This document shows positions 32,401 through 46,738 of a stretch of DNA of 64,000 nucleotides, piece after piece. Below the pieces are notes generated by a model. The model saw only the letters and a list, made by a program, of their open reading frames with translations, had not been told where the DNA came from and made no database searches. Source of the DNA: Chimonanthus salicifolius (taxonomy: Eukaryota > Streptophyta > Magnoliopsida > Laurales > Calycanthaceae); NCBI GenBank assembly GCA_013350335.1, contig CM023533.1, positions 27,510,869-27,574,868 on the forward strand. Reading direction: 5' to 3'. The translations under genes were made by a program, and so were the position numbers. The number at the start of each line of letters is the position of its first letter. The stretch's first letter is position 1.

Positions 32401-32745
32401 TTTAAATCCAACATGCTTTTCTTTAATTTTTCCAATAAACTTCAAAATGGTTGTTATCATAAGAAAAATTCAGAAAAAAAAGCTGCACATATCATAAACT
32501 TAGAGAAAAATGAGGTTTACACTTTACAATGAGAAAGGTCCTGATGTTCAATTTATAGTAAACTTCAAGATTTTAAGACTTAAATTCTAGCAAAAATAGG
32601 CTGGAGATGGGTTTAGAATTTTAGTGTATCGGAGAGGCTCAATTGGTTGAAATAGAAAGAAGGAAGAAGAAGAGAGAACAAGAATGGATGACTGGATGGA
32701 GTAAAAGGTTAAAATATCAACTGGGTCCATGAAGTTAATTTGATT

Positions 32746-32877
32746 GGATACAATGATACATGTCATATTAATTGATTAATATATAAATCTATGATTTCAG
32801 GTGATTGAATTGGATACAATGATACATATCATATTAATTGATTAATATATAAATCTATGATTTCAGGTGATTGAATT
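32746..32877 (+). repeat. 66-bp tandem duplication upstream of GGPPS copy 1
   Basis: GGATACAATGATACAT ... CAGGTGATTGAATT occurs twice head-to-tail with one difference. It ends about 185 bp before the first GGPPS start codon and lies outside the segmental duplication, so only copy 1 has it. Confidence 0.9.
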
Positions 32878-32967
32878 GAGTAACTGATGTGCAGTCTCAC
32901 ATGGTAATTAATTATATTTAATGATTAAAATATTTAATAAAAGAAGTTTGGTTGTTGATACATGGAC

Positions 32968-32974
32968 TATAAAT
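32968..32974 (+). promoter_or_regulatory. probable TATA box of GGPPS copy 1
   Basis: TATAAAT 95 bp upstream of the ATG at 33063, in the same place as in copy 2. Confidence 0.6.
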
Positions 32975-33062
32975 ACTGTTACATTGGAAGTACCCTTTGC
33001 CAAACACTTCCTCTGGTTCCAGACCTGAAAGAGATTGATAATCCGATATCTACTGTTGATTG

Positions 33063-34197
<1,135 letters not shown>

Positions 34198-34589
34198 TCT
34201 ACAATGGTATTTGCAGTTAATTATCTCTAAGTTTCAGTGTTCCGTTCCTTTGTTTTAATGGAAGAAGTGTGATGAAATTGGAAAGAATTCTCATGTAATT
34301 TCGTCCATTAAAGAGTTCTTCTTAGATGGAATTGGAGCTCGATGATGAAGATGATTAGATTTCGAGTCCAAGTTAGAATTTAGTAGAATAGATTCAATCT
34401 GTCAACCTGAGTCAGTATCAATTTTTTTTTATTTTTTTTAAGGACATCTAATAAATGGATTTGCCTTATAATTAAGGGTCAGGGGTTGTAAATTGGTTAT
34501 AGAAAGGTCTAAAGAATGGGAATTGATTTGGTCATCAGCTCTATTTTGCCCAATTTTATCACATTGATGAAATTTTCATTTTGTTTTTA

Positions 34590-34860
34590 TTTTTTAATTT
34601 CAATTTCATAAATATCAGGGATATTTTTAAATTTACTGTAATTTTATCGGTAAAATATCAATTCTCGACACTGCTATAAATTTCTGAAAATCATGTTAAA
34701 AATATTATAAATGGTAATATTGTAATATATTTTTGGTAAATTTTTCATTGATATTTTATTATATTTTTCATGAGATTTTTTTAATAAAAGTCTAAAAATT
34801 AAAAAATATGACGATATTATCAATTTTCGTTAATATTTGTTACCGTGTTGAGAACATAGA
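34590..34860. repeat. relic of the AAATATC/TTATCGG MITE family
   Basis: Contains ATAAATATCAGGGATATTTT, TTTATCGGTAAAATATC and GTTAATATTTGTTACCG, similar in wording to 36409-36791 but diverged. Present in both duplication units (the other at about 40270-40515), so older than the duplication. Confidence 0.45.
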
Positions 34861-34922
34861 AGGCAGAGAAAGAAAATAAAAGTACAGGGCCCAAGTGAAT
34901 TTTCCTGAAAAATGGGTTGGGG

Positions 34923-35333
34923 GAACATAGTGCGTGCATTATTCTCGACAATGCACGCACTATGTTCTTTTCTATTTAATTTTTCTGTAAAGCTTGTCGT
35001 GGATTAACGAGTTATTTTGATTTTTTTAAAAAATTCAATTGAATTTCTCAATTTTATAAAAGTGTATCCCATTCAAACTTCTAAAGATACGGAGATCGGT
35101 GGGCTTCCAAAGCTGGTACAGTAAAATATGTAATATGGTTGGGACTGCATTACATATATTATATATATTATACATATTATTAAATTAGAGGGTCTAACAA
35201 TTTTTTTTTCCAAAAATCTTCTTAAAACTCTCACCTATTATTAAAATGTCATTTCTATTTCTCTTTGTGAAAACAAATCATTCCTATTCATTCTTATACA
35301 GTTCTCGTTCATTAAGAACATAGTGCGTGCATT
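34923..35333. repeat. 18-bp motif in three copies: hairpin plus distant third copy
   Basis: GAACATAGTGCGTGCATT at 34923-34940 faces its exact reverse complement at 34950-34967 across a 9-nt loop. A third exact copy lies at 35316-35333. The second and third copies bracket 384 bp as inverted repeats and may be the ends of a MITE, but no convincing target duplication was found. Also present in unit 2. Confidence 0.8.
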
Positions 35334-36058
35334 ATCTCAAAGAACGAGGAAGCGTATTTAGAAGTCTATCTCATATTACTTTTCTGGAGTTTAGATGATG
35401 TAATTTCTGAGGTCCTTAGTCACTTTTGCACTAATTTTGTATTATGAATGTATAGAATATTATTTTACAGCATGGTTGAGATAGTATATTTTTTATTCTG
35501 AATGAATTGAGTAATTGAGTTAAAGAGATTTATTACATTTTTTATGTGCCTGAGGTCGGGACCAGCTGTCAATATTATTTTAGATAGGTTATAACTTTAT
35601 AAAGTAATACATTATAAAGAGTTTAGTGTACTTCTACTCACATTTTTCATTAGCGCTTATTATTTTGAAAGAATGATCTTGTACTGCAATGATTTTAAAT
35701 GATATAATATTGTATTGCAATATTAATAAATAATGATTTTAAATATCATTATTTGAGACAGGTGAAAGTAACCAATAAAAAACTTAAACCGTTTGATTAA
35801 TTTTTAAAGATGTATATTGTATCTTTTTTGATTCTGTAAAACTGTTGGACTCGTAATTAGATGAATAAAAAATGAAAAGTACTTAATTAAATTTTTTTTA
35901 AAAAACTCACACTCTAGTTTTGTTCTTGCAATGAAATGTTTTAAATAAGATATCATTGATATAAAATATATCAAATACTATTATTTTGTTCTTAAAAATT
36001 AAAGACTAAAATCATTTAATTGGCCCTGGACATTTTAATTGTTCTCATCATCAACTTA

Positions 36059-36259
36059 GGGTGGCCATTTAGGCACCCTATTTTTCTTTTAAGAGACACT
36101 TTCATTTCAAAATTTTGTGTTAAAATTACCATTTTACCCCTCATTTTTTTAAAAAGGCAATTCCTCTATACAAAATTGAGAGGCAAAATGGTAATTTCGT
36201 ATAAAATTTTGAAATGAGATGTCTCTTAAAAGAAAAGTCAGGTATCTAAATAGCTACTC
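36059..36259. mobile_element. 200-bp fold-back MITE, unit 1 copy
   Basis: GGGTGGCCATTTAGG pairs with the complement of CTAAATAGCTACTC, and the inverted repeats run nearly the full length. Flanked by TCAACTTA (36051-36058) and TTAACTTA (36260-36267). Contains ATTACCATTTTACCCC near each end. Confidence 0.8.
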
Positions 36260-36408
36260 TTAACTTATCTTATTTAGATGAATTTGTATACACCCGCCGT
36301 ACTTGATAGACAGGTAGAGCATCATTGGAAAAAAAAAACTCTAATTGTTTTATTCTTGATCATGGGATCTTATTTGGATAGTTTTATATCTACTATGTTG
36401 AAGTAACC

Positions 36409-36791
36409 CATAGTGACAAATACCGTTCTCGGGATATTAACGGCAATTGTTAATAACGGGATATTTTTAAATTCTCGGATTTTTATCGGAAATTTAACGG
36501 GAAAATCTCGCTGAAATTATAATATTTAAAAAATTAAAAAAATAGAATAAATAAAAAAATTAATGAAATAAAAATGGTATAGGGAAATTACCGGGAATTT
36601 CTCGGGAATTTACCGGAAATTTACCGGGATATTATCGCGTTATTAACGTTTATCGCGTTTTTAACGCGATTTTATCGGGAATTTACTGGAAATTTATCGT
36701 TTGGTGATAAAAACGCGTTTTTAACGCGGTAATGGTATTTTGCCGATAAAAACGCGGTAAATTTGAAAATACCGCCGATATTTGTGACATT
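36409..36791. mobile_element. 383-bp MITE, 9-bp target duplication, unit 1 only
   Basis: Flanked by GAAGTAACC (36400-36408 and 36792-36800). The paralogous site in unit 2 (around 42046-42057) has a single GAAGTAACC and no insert. Ends CATAGTGACAAATACC and GATATTTGTGACATT are imperfect inverted repeats. A 9-bp duplication suggests a Mutator-like element. The interior is rich in CGGGAATTTA and ACGCG words. Confidence 0.85.
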
Positions 36792-36913
36792 GAAGTAACC
36801 AACCGTCATATCTTAAGATGGGTTTCACTCTCTCAAGTATCTTATTTGAGTATCAAAGTTTTTAATTTGATGCGTTCGCAAGAGACAAACCCCTCTACCC
36901 CGACTTTCACCCA

Positions 36914-37316
36914 TTGTCACAAATCTCATTCTCAAGATATTAATGACAATTGTTAATTGTGGGCTATTTTCAAATTCTCAGATTTTTATAAAATATTTAA
37001 TGAGAAAATCTTGTAAAAAATATAATATTTAAAAAATAATAAAAATAAATATAATAAATAAATACTATGGCTGGAGTATGAAAATATAGATGATATTTCA
37101 GAAATAAAAAATGTATATTGGTCCAAGCATTTTTAACGGTAAAATCTCACGATTTTAACTGGAATTTACCGCTTCGCGTGATTAAAAAATGTTTTTTAAC
37201 AGGAATTCATCGTTAAAAACGGTTTACGCGTTACACTCGGGTTTTTAATGTGCAAAAGTTATTTTGTCGATATTTTTGTGATAAAAATGAAAATATCATA
37301 GATATTTGTTATATTG
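36914..37316. repeat. older member of the same MITE family (both units)
   Basis: Starts ATTGTCACAAATCTC and ends GATATTTGTTATATTGTC, with the same internal word order as 36409-36791 but more divergence. A counterpart at about 42155-42570 shows it predates the segmental duplication. Confidence 0.6.
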
Positions 37317-38425
37317 TCTCCACCTAAGCCTTCATGGTCGGGTTCGAGGTGGGCTTTGTAAAAAAGTAAAAAATCAATTTTGTCGGAAGACCATCAAACT
37401 TTTAAAGTCAAAGCCTGAACACGCTGTTTAAAACCTATTTATTTAGTACTAAGCCCCCTAGTTTTTCTTAATTTTTAAAAAATGTTTTTAAACTTGAAAA
37501 ATATAACCATACATATTTAAATCATACTTAAATAAATATCTCTAGTTAAAATTTTAGTAAAAAATAATTTTTTAACTACTTAATTTTGATAGTAGTAGTT
37601 GGCAGATGTCTGCTGAATCATGACCGATGAAATCAAATGCCTAAAAAATTACTTTTGAGATGATTTTTTTTTAAAAAAATGGTCCCTATTTAAACATTCT
37701 TTCAATCTATACAGCCTATCTCAACAACACACTAGTACACTACAATAAATTTTCAGCCAGTATGACAAGCTGTTGATGGATGCAACTTGCAATGATGATT
37801 TTAAAAATTAAGATTAATAGTTATAGTTAATTCCAATCATTTAATTCAAAGATAAAATAAAAAATAAAATGCAAATTTTAAGTATTCCATATAAAGGCTT
37901 CAATCCAGTGACATTAAATGATCAATATACTTCTTTCCAGTAGATGATCAATCTTCATTATATTTGTGTTGAGTGGGCCCAACTTTGTAGATTTTAAATT
38001 TATTATGTTTGCTACTTAGCCTACTCAATACAATAATCTTTTCAAACGTCTCACTGGACATATCTATAATTTTTCGAGACAGGTTCCGGCACATCTTAAA
38101 GGTGAAATTAATCTCACGTGCATTTATACACTTTTCAATTCACACTCATTTAGTCGATGGAAAATGACCTCATAGAGAATTGTGTTTAGTCGATAGAAAA
38201 TAATCTCATAGACAATTATCCGAAGAAATTAAATGTAAATCAAATAAATATCTTGCCTGTGAAGCCAATCCTATTTCTTAGGTTTGGGCCTTCATATGCA
38301 TGCTACTTAACAAATATTAAAACCTCTTAGAACAAATTGGGTATACAGCAAATACAATGAAAATTTCAATAATACATGGAACTTAAAATATTTAATAAAA
38401 AAAGTTTGGTTGTTGATACATGGAC

Positions 38426-38432
38426 TATAAAT
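38426..38432 (+). promoter_or_regulatory. probable TATA box of GGPPS copy 2
   Basis: TATAAAT 95 bp upstream of the ATG at 38521; the immediate promoter is nearly identical to copy 1. Sequence further upstream differs because it is the tail of unit 1. Confidence 0.6.
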
Positions 38433-38517
38433 ACTGTTACAGTGGAAGTATCCTTTGCCAAACACTTCCTCTGGTTCCAGACCTGAAAGAGATTGATAAT
38501 CCGATATCTACTGTTGA

Positions 38518-39655
<1,138 letters not shown>

Positions 39656-39935
39656 TCTACAATGGTATTTGCAGTTAATTATCTCTAAGTTTCAGTGTTC
39701 CGTTCCTTTGTTTTAATGGAAGAAGTGTGATGAATTCGTTAAGAAATTGGAAAGAATTCTCATGTAATTTCGTCCATTAAAGAGTTCTTCTCAGATGGAA
39801 TTGGAGCTCGATGATGAAGATGATTAGATTTCAAGTCCAAGTTAGAATTTGGTAGAATAGATTCAATCTGTCAACCTGAGTCAGTATCAGTTTTTTTTTT
39901 AAGGACATCTAATTAATGGATTTGCGTTATAAGGG

Positions 39936-40139
39936 CGGGTACAAATATCGGCCGATATCGATTTTGAAGTTGTAAATATCGGCCGATATATATATTGTTA
40001 TCGGCCGATATTCAAAATATCGGCTGAGATATCTGGATCATATCGGCCGATATCAAAATATCAGTCGATATAGACCGGTATTTTCAAAAAAATAGAGGAA
40101 AGGAAAAAATATGGGCCGATACTGATTTTTCAACACCTG
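39936..40139. mobile_element. hAT-like MITE, present in duplication unit 2 only
   Basis: About 204 bp, with CGGGTACAAATATCGG at one end and TTTTTCAACACCTG at the other, packed with TATCGGCCGATAT. In unit 1 the matching site (near 34478) reads TTATAATTAAGGGTCAGG without insert. The flanks here, TATAAGGG and ATTAAGGG, fit an 8-bp duplication of ATTAAGGG with later loss of a few bases. Confidence 0.8.
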
Positions 40140-40591
40140 ATTAAGGGTCAGGGGTTGTAAATTGGTTATAGAAAGGTCTAAAGAATGGGAATTGATTTGG
40201 TCATCAGCTCTATTTTGCCCAATTTTATCACATTGATGAAATTTTCATTTTGTTTTAATTTTTTAATTTCAATTTCATAAATATCACTGATATTTTTAAA
40301 TTTACCGTAATTTTATCGGTAAAATATCAATTCTCGACACTGCTATAAATTTCTGAAAATTATGTTAAAAATGTTATAAATGGTAATATTGTAATATATT
40401 TTTGGTAAATTTTTCATTGATACTTTATTATATTTTTCATGAGATTTTTTTAATAAAAGTCTAAAAATTTTAAAATATGACGATATTATCAATTTTCGTT
40501 AATGTTTGTTACCGTGTTGATAACATAGAAGGCAGAGAAAGAAAATAAAAGTACAGGGCCGAAGTGAATTTCCCTGAAAAATGGGTTAGGG

Positions 40592-41000
40592 GAACAGAGT
40601 GCGTGCATTATTCTCGACAATGCACGCACTATGTTCTTTTCTATTTAAATTTTCTGTAAAGCTTGTCGTGGATTAATGAGTTATTTTGATTTTTTTTAAA
40701 AAAATCAATTGAATTTCTCAATTTCATAAAATTGTAACCCATTCAAACTTCTAAAGATACAGAGATCGGTAGGCTTCCAAAGTTGGTACAGTAAAATATG
40801 TAATATGGTTTGGACTATCTTACATATATATTACATTATAGAGATTATTAAATTAGAGGGTCTAGCAATATTTTTTTTTTAAAATCTTCTTAAAACTCTC
40901 ACCTATCATTAAAATGTCATCTCAACTTCTCTTTACGAAAACAAATCACTTCATTCATTCTTATACAGTTCTCGTTCATTAAGAACATAGTGCGTGCATT
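40592..41000. repeat. 18-bp motif trio, unit 2 copy
   Basis: Counterpart of 34923-35333. The first arm has changed to GAACAGAGTGCG, so the hairpin is no longer perfect; the other two copies (40619-40636 and 40983-41000) are intact. Confidence 0.75.
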
Positions 41001-41709
41001 GTCTCAAAGAACGAGGAAGCGTATCCAGAAGTCTATCTCATATTACTTTTCTGGAGTTTAGATGATGTAATTTGTGAGCTCCTTAGCCACTTTTGCAGTA
41101 ATTTTGTATTATGAATGTATGAAATATTACTTTATAAAATGGTTGGAACAATATATTTTTAATTCTGAATGTATTGAGTAATTGAGTTAGAGAGATTTAT
41201 TACATTTTGTATAGGCCCGAAGTCGGGACCAACTGTCAATATTATTTTAGACAGGTTATAACTTTATAAAGTACTAAATTATTATAAATAGTTTACTGTA
41301 CTTCTACTCACATTTTTCATTAGCACTTATTATTTTGAAAGAATGATCTTGTACTGCAATGATTTTAAATGATAAATATTGTATTGCAAATTAATAAATA
41401 ATTATTTTAAATATCATTATTTGAGACAGGTGAAAGTTACCAATAAAAAACTTAAACTGTTTGATTAATTTTTAAAGATGTATATTGTATCTTTTTTAAT
41501 TTTGTAAAACTGTTGGACTCGTAATTAGATGAATCAAATGAAAAGTATAAATTGACACTCTAGTTTTGTTCTTGCAATGAAATGTTTTAAATAAGATATC
41601 ATTGATATAAAATATATCAAATACTATTATTTTGATCTTAAAAATTAAAGACTAAAATCATTTAATTGGCCCTATTCTGGACATTTTAATTTTTCTCATA
41701 ATTAACTTA

Positions 41710-41905
41710 GGGTAGCCATTTAGACACCCTATTTTTCTTTAAGAGATACCCCATTTCAAAATTTTGTATAAAAATTACTATTTTGCTCCTCATTTTTTTA
41801 AAAAGATAATTCTTCTACACAATTAAGAGGCAAAATGGTAATTTCATATAAAATTTTAAAATCGAGTGTCTCTTAAAAAAAAGTCAGGTATTTAAATGGG
41901 TACCT
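41710..41905. mobile_element. 200-bp fold-back MITE, unit 2 copy
   Basis: Counterpart of 36059-36259. Here the 8-bp duplication TTAACTTA is perfect (41702-41709 and 41906-41913), which supports the element ends proposed for unit 1. Confidence 0.8.
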
Positions 41906-42154
41906 TTAACTTATCTTACTTAGATGAATCTGTATACATCCGCCGTACTTGGTAGACAGGTAGAGAGCATCATTTGTTAAAAAAAATTGTAATTGTTTTA
42001 TTCTTGATCATGGGATCTTATTTGGATAGTTTTATATCTACTATGTTGAAGTAACCAGCCATCATATCTTAAGATGGGTTTCACTCTCTCACGTATCTTA
42101 TTTGAGTATCAAAGTTTTTAATTTGATGCGTTTGCAAGAGACAACCCCGATCTC

Positions 42155-42570
42155 CAACCATTGTCACAAATCTCATTCTCGAGATATTAACGACAATTGT
42201 TAATAACAGGATATTTTCAAATTCTCAGATTTTTATAAAATATTTAATAAGAAAATCTTGTGAAAAATATAATATTTAAAAAATAATAAAAATAAATATA
42301 ATAAATAAATAATATGGCTGGAGTATGAAAATATAGATGATATTTCAGAAATAAAAAATGTATCTTGGTCCAAGCATTTTAAAAGGTAAAATCTCACGAT
42401 TTTAACTGGAATTTACCGCTTCGCGCGATAAAAAAATATTTTTTAATGGGAATTTATCGTTAAAAACGGTTTACGCGTTAAACTCGGGTTTTTAATGTGC
42501 AAAAGTTATTTTGTCGATATTTTCGTGATAAAAATGAAAATATCAGAGATATTTGTTATATTGTCCACTT
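42155..42570. repeat. older MITE relic, unit 2 copy
   Basis: Counterpart of 36914-37316: ATTGTCACAAATCTCATTC at one end and GATATTTGTTATATTGTC at the other. Confidence 0.6.
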
Positions 42571-43641
42571 AAGCCTTCATGGCCGAGTTCGAGGTGGGCT
42601 TTGTAAAAAAGTAAAAAATCAATTTTGTGCGAAGACCATCAAACTTTTAAAGTCAAAGCCTGAACACGCTATTTAAAGCCTATTTATTTAGTACTAAATC
42701 CCCTGTTTTTATTAATTTTTAAACTTGAAAAATTTAACCATACATATTTAAATCATACTTAAATAAACATCTCTAGTTAAAATTTTAGTAAAAAATAATA
42801 TTTTAACTACTTAATCTTGATAGTAGTAGTTGGCAGACGTCTTTTAAAAGATGATGTCTGCTGAATCATAACCCATGAAATCAAATGCCTAAAAATTTAT
42901 TTTTGAGATGAAATTTAAAAAAATAATGGTCCCTATTTAAACATTCTTTCAATCTATACAGCCTATCTCAACAACAGACTAGTACACTACAATAAATTTT
43001 CATCCAGTATGACAAGCTGTTGATGGTTGCAACTTGCAATGATGATTTTAAAAATTAAGATTAATAGTTATAGTTAATTCCAGTCATTTAATTCAAAGAT
43101 AAAATAAAAAATAAAATGCAAATTTCAAGTATTCCATATAAAGGCTTCAATCCAGTGACATTAAATGATCAATATACTTCTTTCCAGTAGATGATCAATG
43201 TTCATTATATTTGTGTTGAGTGGCCTCAACTTTGTAGATTTTAAATTTATTATGTTTGCTACTTAACCTACTCAATACAATAATCTTTTCAAGACAGACC
43301 ACGTGGACATATCTATAATTTCCGGAGACAGGTTCCAACACGTTTTAAAGGTGTAATTAATCTCACGTGCATGTACACTTTTCAATTCACACTCATTTGT
43401 TGATGGAAAATGATCTCATAGAGAATTGTGTTTAATCGATGGAAAATAATCTCATGGAAAATCATCTGAAGAAATTAAATGTAAATCGAATAAATATCTT
43501 GCCTGTGGAGCCAATCCTTCTTTATTTATATTTCTTAGGTTTGGGCCATTCATATGCATGCTACTTAACAAATATTAAAACCTCTTAGAACAAATTGGGT
43601 ATACAGCAAAATACAATGAAAATTTCAATAATACATGGAAC

Positions 43642-44029
43642 TTAAAAAATTAATAAAGAGCAGTGTCTATCATAAATCATTATATAATTCTTATTTATGT
43701 TCATTGGATCTTAGACACGTAAGAATATAAAAAATGTAACCAACGACTGTATCATGCTAAGATTCACAAGTTACTCTATTAAATAAATTATGCTACTATT
43801 AGACCGTCTAAATCCATACCTATAAAATCTTTCAAATCAAATTTAATCCAATTGTATAATTAAAAAAAATATTTACTTCTTATTTACAAGTCTCTACCTA
43901 ATTAATGAGTGTCTCTAGCCTAATCTCTCTTGCGTGGGTGATTAATCGTTAATGAAATTAAACACTCTTTTATTGGTATCAATTGAGTGCAAGTAGTGAA
44001 GAAGCTGATTATATCTATTAGGCCCAGTT
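43642..44029. other. AT-rich spacer after the segmental duplication
   Basis: No gene or repeat recognised. Confidence 0.6.
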
Positions 44030-44037
44030 GATGGGCT

Positions 44038-44311
44038 CAGGGGTACAAATATCGGCCGATACGATATGTATCGGTTTTGAAGGACTGAATATCGGCCGAT
44101 ATATATCGTTATTGGCCGATATTCACAATATCGGCTGAAATATCGGCCTATATTCACAATATAGGCTGAAATATTGGCAGTATTATATCGGCCGATATCA
44201 AAATATCGGCCGATATCGACTGGAGAGAGAAAAATATAGGCCGATATATCAGCCGATGATGATATATCGGTTGACATATCGTATCGGCCGATACTGAATT
44301 TTTAACCCCTG
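44038..44311. mobile_element. hAT-like MITE, best-preserved ATCGGCCGAT copy
   Basis: Ends CAGGGGTACAAATATCGG and GAATTTTTAACCCCTG; flanked by GATGGGCT (44030-44037) and AATGGGCT (44312-44319), 7 of 8 identical. The interior is a near-tandem series of ATCGGCCGATAT variants. The minus-strand frame across it is repeat-derived. Confidence 0.8.
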
Positions 44312-44429
44312 AATGGGCTTATGCCGGTCTATAAATTACCTTCGTGAGAATAATTGAGCCATTTCTTATATATTTTTATTGACACATACATTTGTCAGCT
44401 AATTTTCTTGTTCACCTAATTTATATGTA

Positions 44430-46348
44430 GGGTCCCCGTTCACACACTCGGATTTTCTGCCTCTACACACCCATTTTCAGGTGGAGGTGGCTAATTACCA
44501 TTTTGCCCCTACGTTTTCATTCGTTCGAACGAATTCCCAGTTCATTTCACCATTCGTTCGAACTAATGGACACATACCTCATCTAGTTTGATTCATTCGA
44601 ACGAATCCCCTTTATAAATCCATTGGTTCGAACGAATGAAATATGTGAACAGTATTACTGTTCACCCGTCTTCAAATAAATGAAACGGGTGAACAGTAAA
44701 TTGAATGAATCACTGATTGATTCGAATGAATCTATTTTTTCTTTTAAATTTTAAAATTATTTTTTAAGTACTGTGTATTTTTAAAATTTCTCAAATTAAA
44801 TATCCAAACTAATTAATATAATCTGATAAAAAGACTTTAAGACTTCAAGGTCTTTTGACACTCCAAAATATTTAAAATACAGTATTTTATAAATAAGGAT
44901 ACCCTAGGGTGTGTCGAAAACACATTTAGGAGTGTCAAAAGACCTTGAAGTCTTAAAGTATTTTTATCAGGTTATCATAATTAGTCCGGATATTCAATTT
45001 GAGAAATTTTGGAAATATACAGTGCTTAAAAAATAACTTTGAAGTTTTAAAGGAGATTTTATTATTGAATACACTATGCACATCATTTTTTAAGCACCGT
45101 GTATTTTCAAAATTTCTCAAATTAAATATCCGGACTAATTACGATAACCTGATAAATATACTTTAAGACTTTAAGGTCTTTTGACACTTCTAAATGTGTT
45201 TTCGGCACACCCTAGGGATACCCTTATTTGTAAAATACTGCGTTTTAAATATTTAGGAGTGTCAAAAGATCTTGAAGTCTTAAAATATTTTTATCAGATT
45301 ATAGTAATTAGTCCGGATATTTAATTTAAGAAATTTTAAAAATATACAATATTTAAAAAATAACTTTAAAATTTAAAAAAAAAAACTGATTCATTCGATC
45401 TGATTCATTAGACTGATTCATCAGAATGAATCAGACTGATGAATCAGTTCATTAGCATGAATCAGACTGATTCATTCGAATGAATCAGTTTTTTTTTTTT
45501 AAAATTTTAAAGTTACTTTTTAAATACTGCATATTTTTAAATTTCTAAAATTAAATATCTGTACTAATTACTGTAATCTGATAAAAATACTTTAAGACTT
45601 TAAGGTCTTTTGACACTCATAAATATTTAAAACACAGTATTTTACAAATAAGGGTATCCCTAGAGTGTGCCGAAAATACATTTAGGAGTGTCAAAAGACC
45701 TTAAAGTTTTAAAGTATATTTATCAGGTTATTATAATTAGTTCGGATATTTAATTTGAGAAATTTTAAAATACACGATGCTTAAAAAATGATGTGCATAA
45801 TGTATTAAATAATAAAATCTCCTTTAAAACTTGAAAGTTATTTTTTAAGCACTGTGTATTTCCAAAATTTCTCAAATTGAATATCCAGACTAATTACGAT
45901 AACCTGATAAAAATACTTTAAGACTTCAAGGTCTTTTGACACTCCTAAATATGTTTTTGACACACGCTAGGGATTTGTAAAATACTGTATTTTAAATATT
46001 TAGGAGTGTCAAAAGACCTTGAAGTCTTAAAGTATTTTTATCAGATTATATTAATTAGTCTGAATATTTAATTTGAGAAATTTTAAAAATACACAGTGCT
46101 TAAAAAATAACTTTAAAATTTAAAAAAATAACCTGCGTTATTGTTCATCCGTTTCATTCATTCGAAGACGAGTGAACAGTAACACAGGTGAACCGCGTTA
46201 CTATTCACCCATTTTATTCGTTCGAACCAATGGATTTATAAGAGAGATTCGAACGAATGAAAATGCAAAGGAAAAAATGGTAATTAGTCACCTTCACCTG
46301 AAAATATAGATCTCTAGAGGAAAAAAATATGGGTGAGTAAAAGGACCC
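44430..46348. mobile_element. fold-back element with four palindromic cores (1.9 kb)
   Basis: Starts GGGTCCCCGTTCAC and ends AAAAGGACCC, inside inverted repeats that share TTTTCAGGTGGAGGTG-like and TAATTACCATTTTGCC words. Flanks TATATGTA and TGCATGTA match at 6 of 8. The interior has eight alternating copies (four palindromes, from about 44760, 45085, 45515 and 45835) of the same core as in 16920-18232. Also palindromes ATTCGTTCGAACGAAT, GTGAACAGTATTACTGTTCAC-like, and TGATTCATTCGAATGAATCA in a cluster at 45385-45490. No coding sequence. Confidence 0.8.
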
Positions 46349-46738
46349 TGCATGTATATGTGTAAATTAGTATTTACCTTTTTCTCTCGTTGACGTCTAA
46401 CTCACCATGTCATATGGTGACACAAGTCTCTACTCCATTGAACCTAGCCCGCCATTATTATGTGGTGGCCCAAACTCCTCTCTTATTGACACCTAACCAA
46501 TAATGCATTATGTTACGATATAGGCCTTTCTCTCTCGTTGTCACCTAGTGACTAGTCTACCATATTTTTATTAACACCTAATCCACCTTATGTCATATTA
46601 AAGCGTAATTAATCACTTCCACATGCGCCATTGAATCCAAGTGAAAGGAGCATGTTTAGAAAGTTTCATTTGCTATCCGCAATCTTATCTTACTATCATT
46701 GTTGTTTCCATAAATCGATTATTTTCCAAAATTCAACC
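46349..46738. other. upstream region of the oxidase gene
   Basis: Pyrimidine-rich leader-like DNA with repeated CACCTA / CTCTCGTTG words. No convincing TATA box. An in-frame Met at 46631 exists but is not preferred as the start. Confidence 0.45.

Larger units (their letters stand above)
28285..32740. other. AT-rich spacer, no gene seen
   Basis: 4.4 kb without a supported gene. It holds a TGGGCC-rich patch (30475-30760), an ATCGGCCGAT-type fragment (31385-31475), a SINE-like block (32225-32400) and microsatellites such as (TTA)n near 29155. Confidence 0.5.
34198..38382. other. spacer of duplication unit 1
   Basis: 3' UTR of GGPPS copy 1, then AT-rich DNA with several MITEs and inverted repeats listed separately. 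No other gene. Confidence 0.6.
39656..43641. other. spacer of duplication unit 2
   Basis: Paralogous to 34198-38382. No gene apart from repeats listed separately. Confidence 0.6.

Noticed and set aside
43942..44277. 111-codon minus-strand frame rich in DIGRY/ISAYI
   Set aside because: Translation of ATCGGCCGATAT repeats in a MITE.
46631..46738. 36-codon N-terminal extension of the oxidase
   Set aside because: The Met at 46739 has a better initiation context and gives a proper signal peptide; the extension would bury it.
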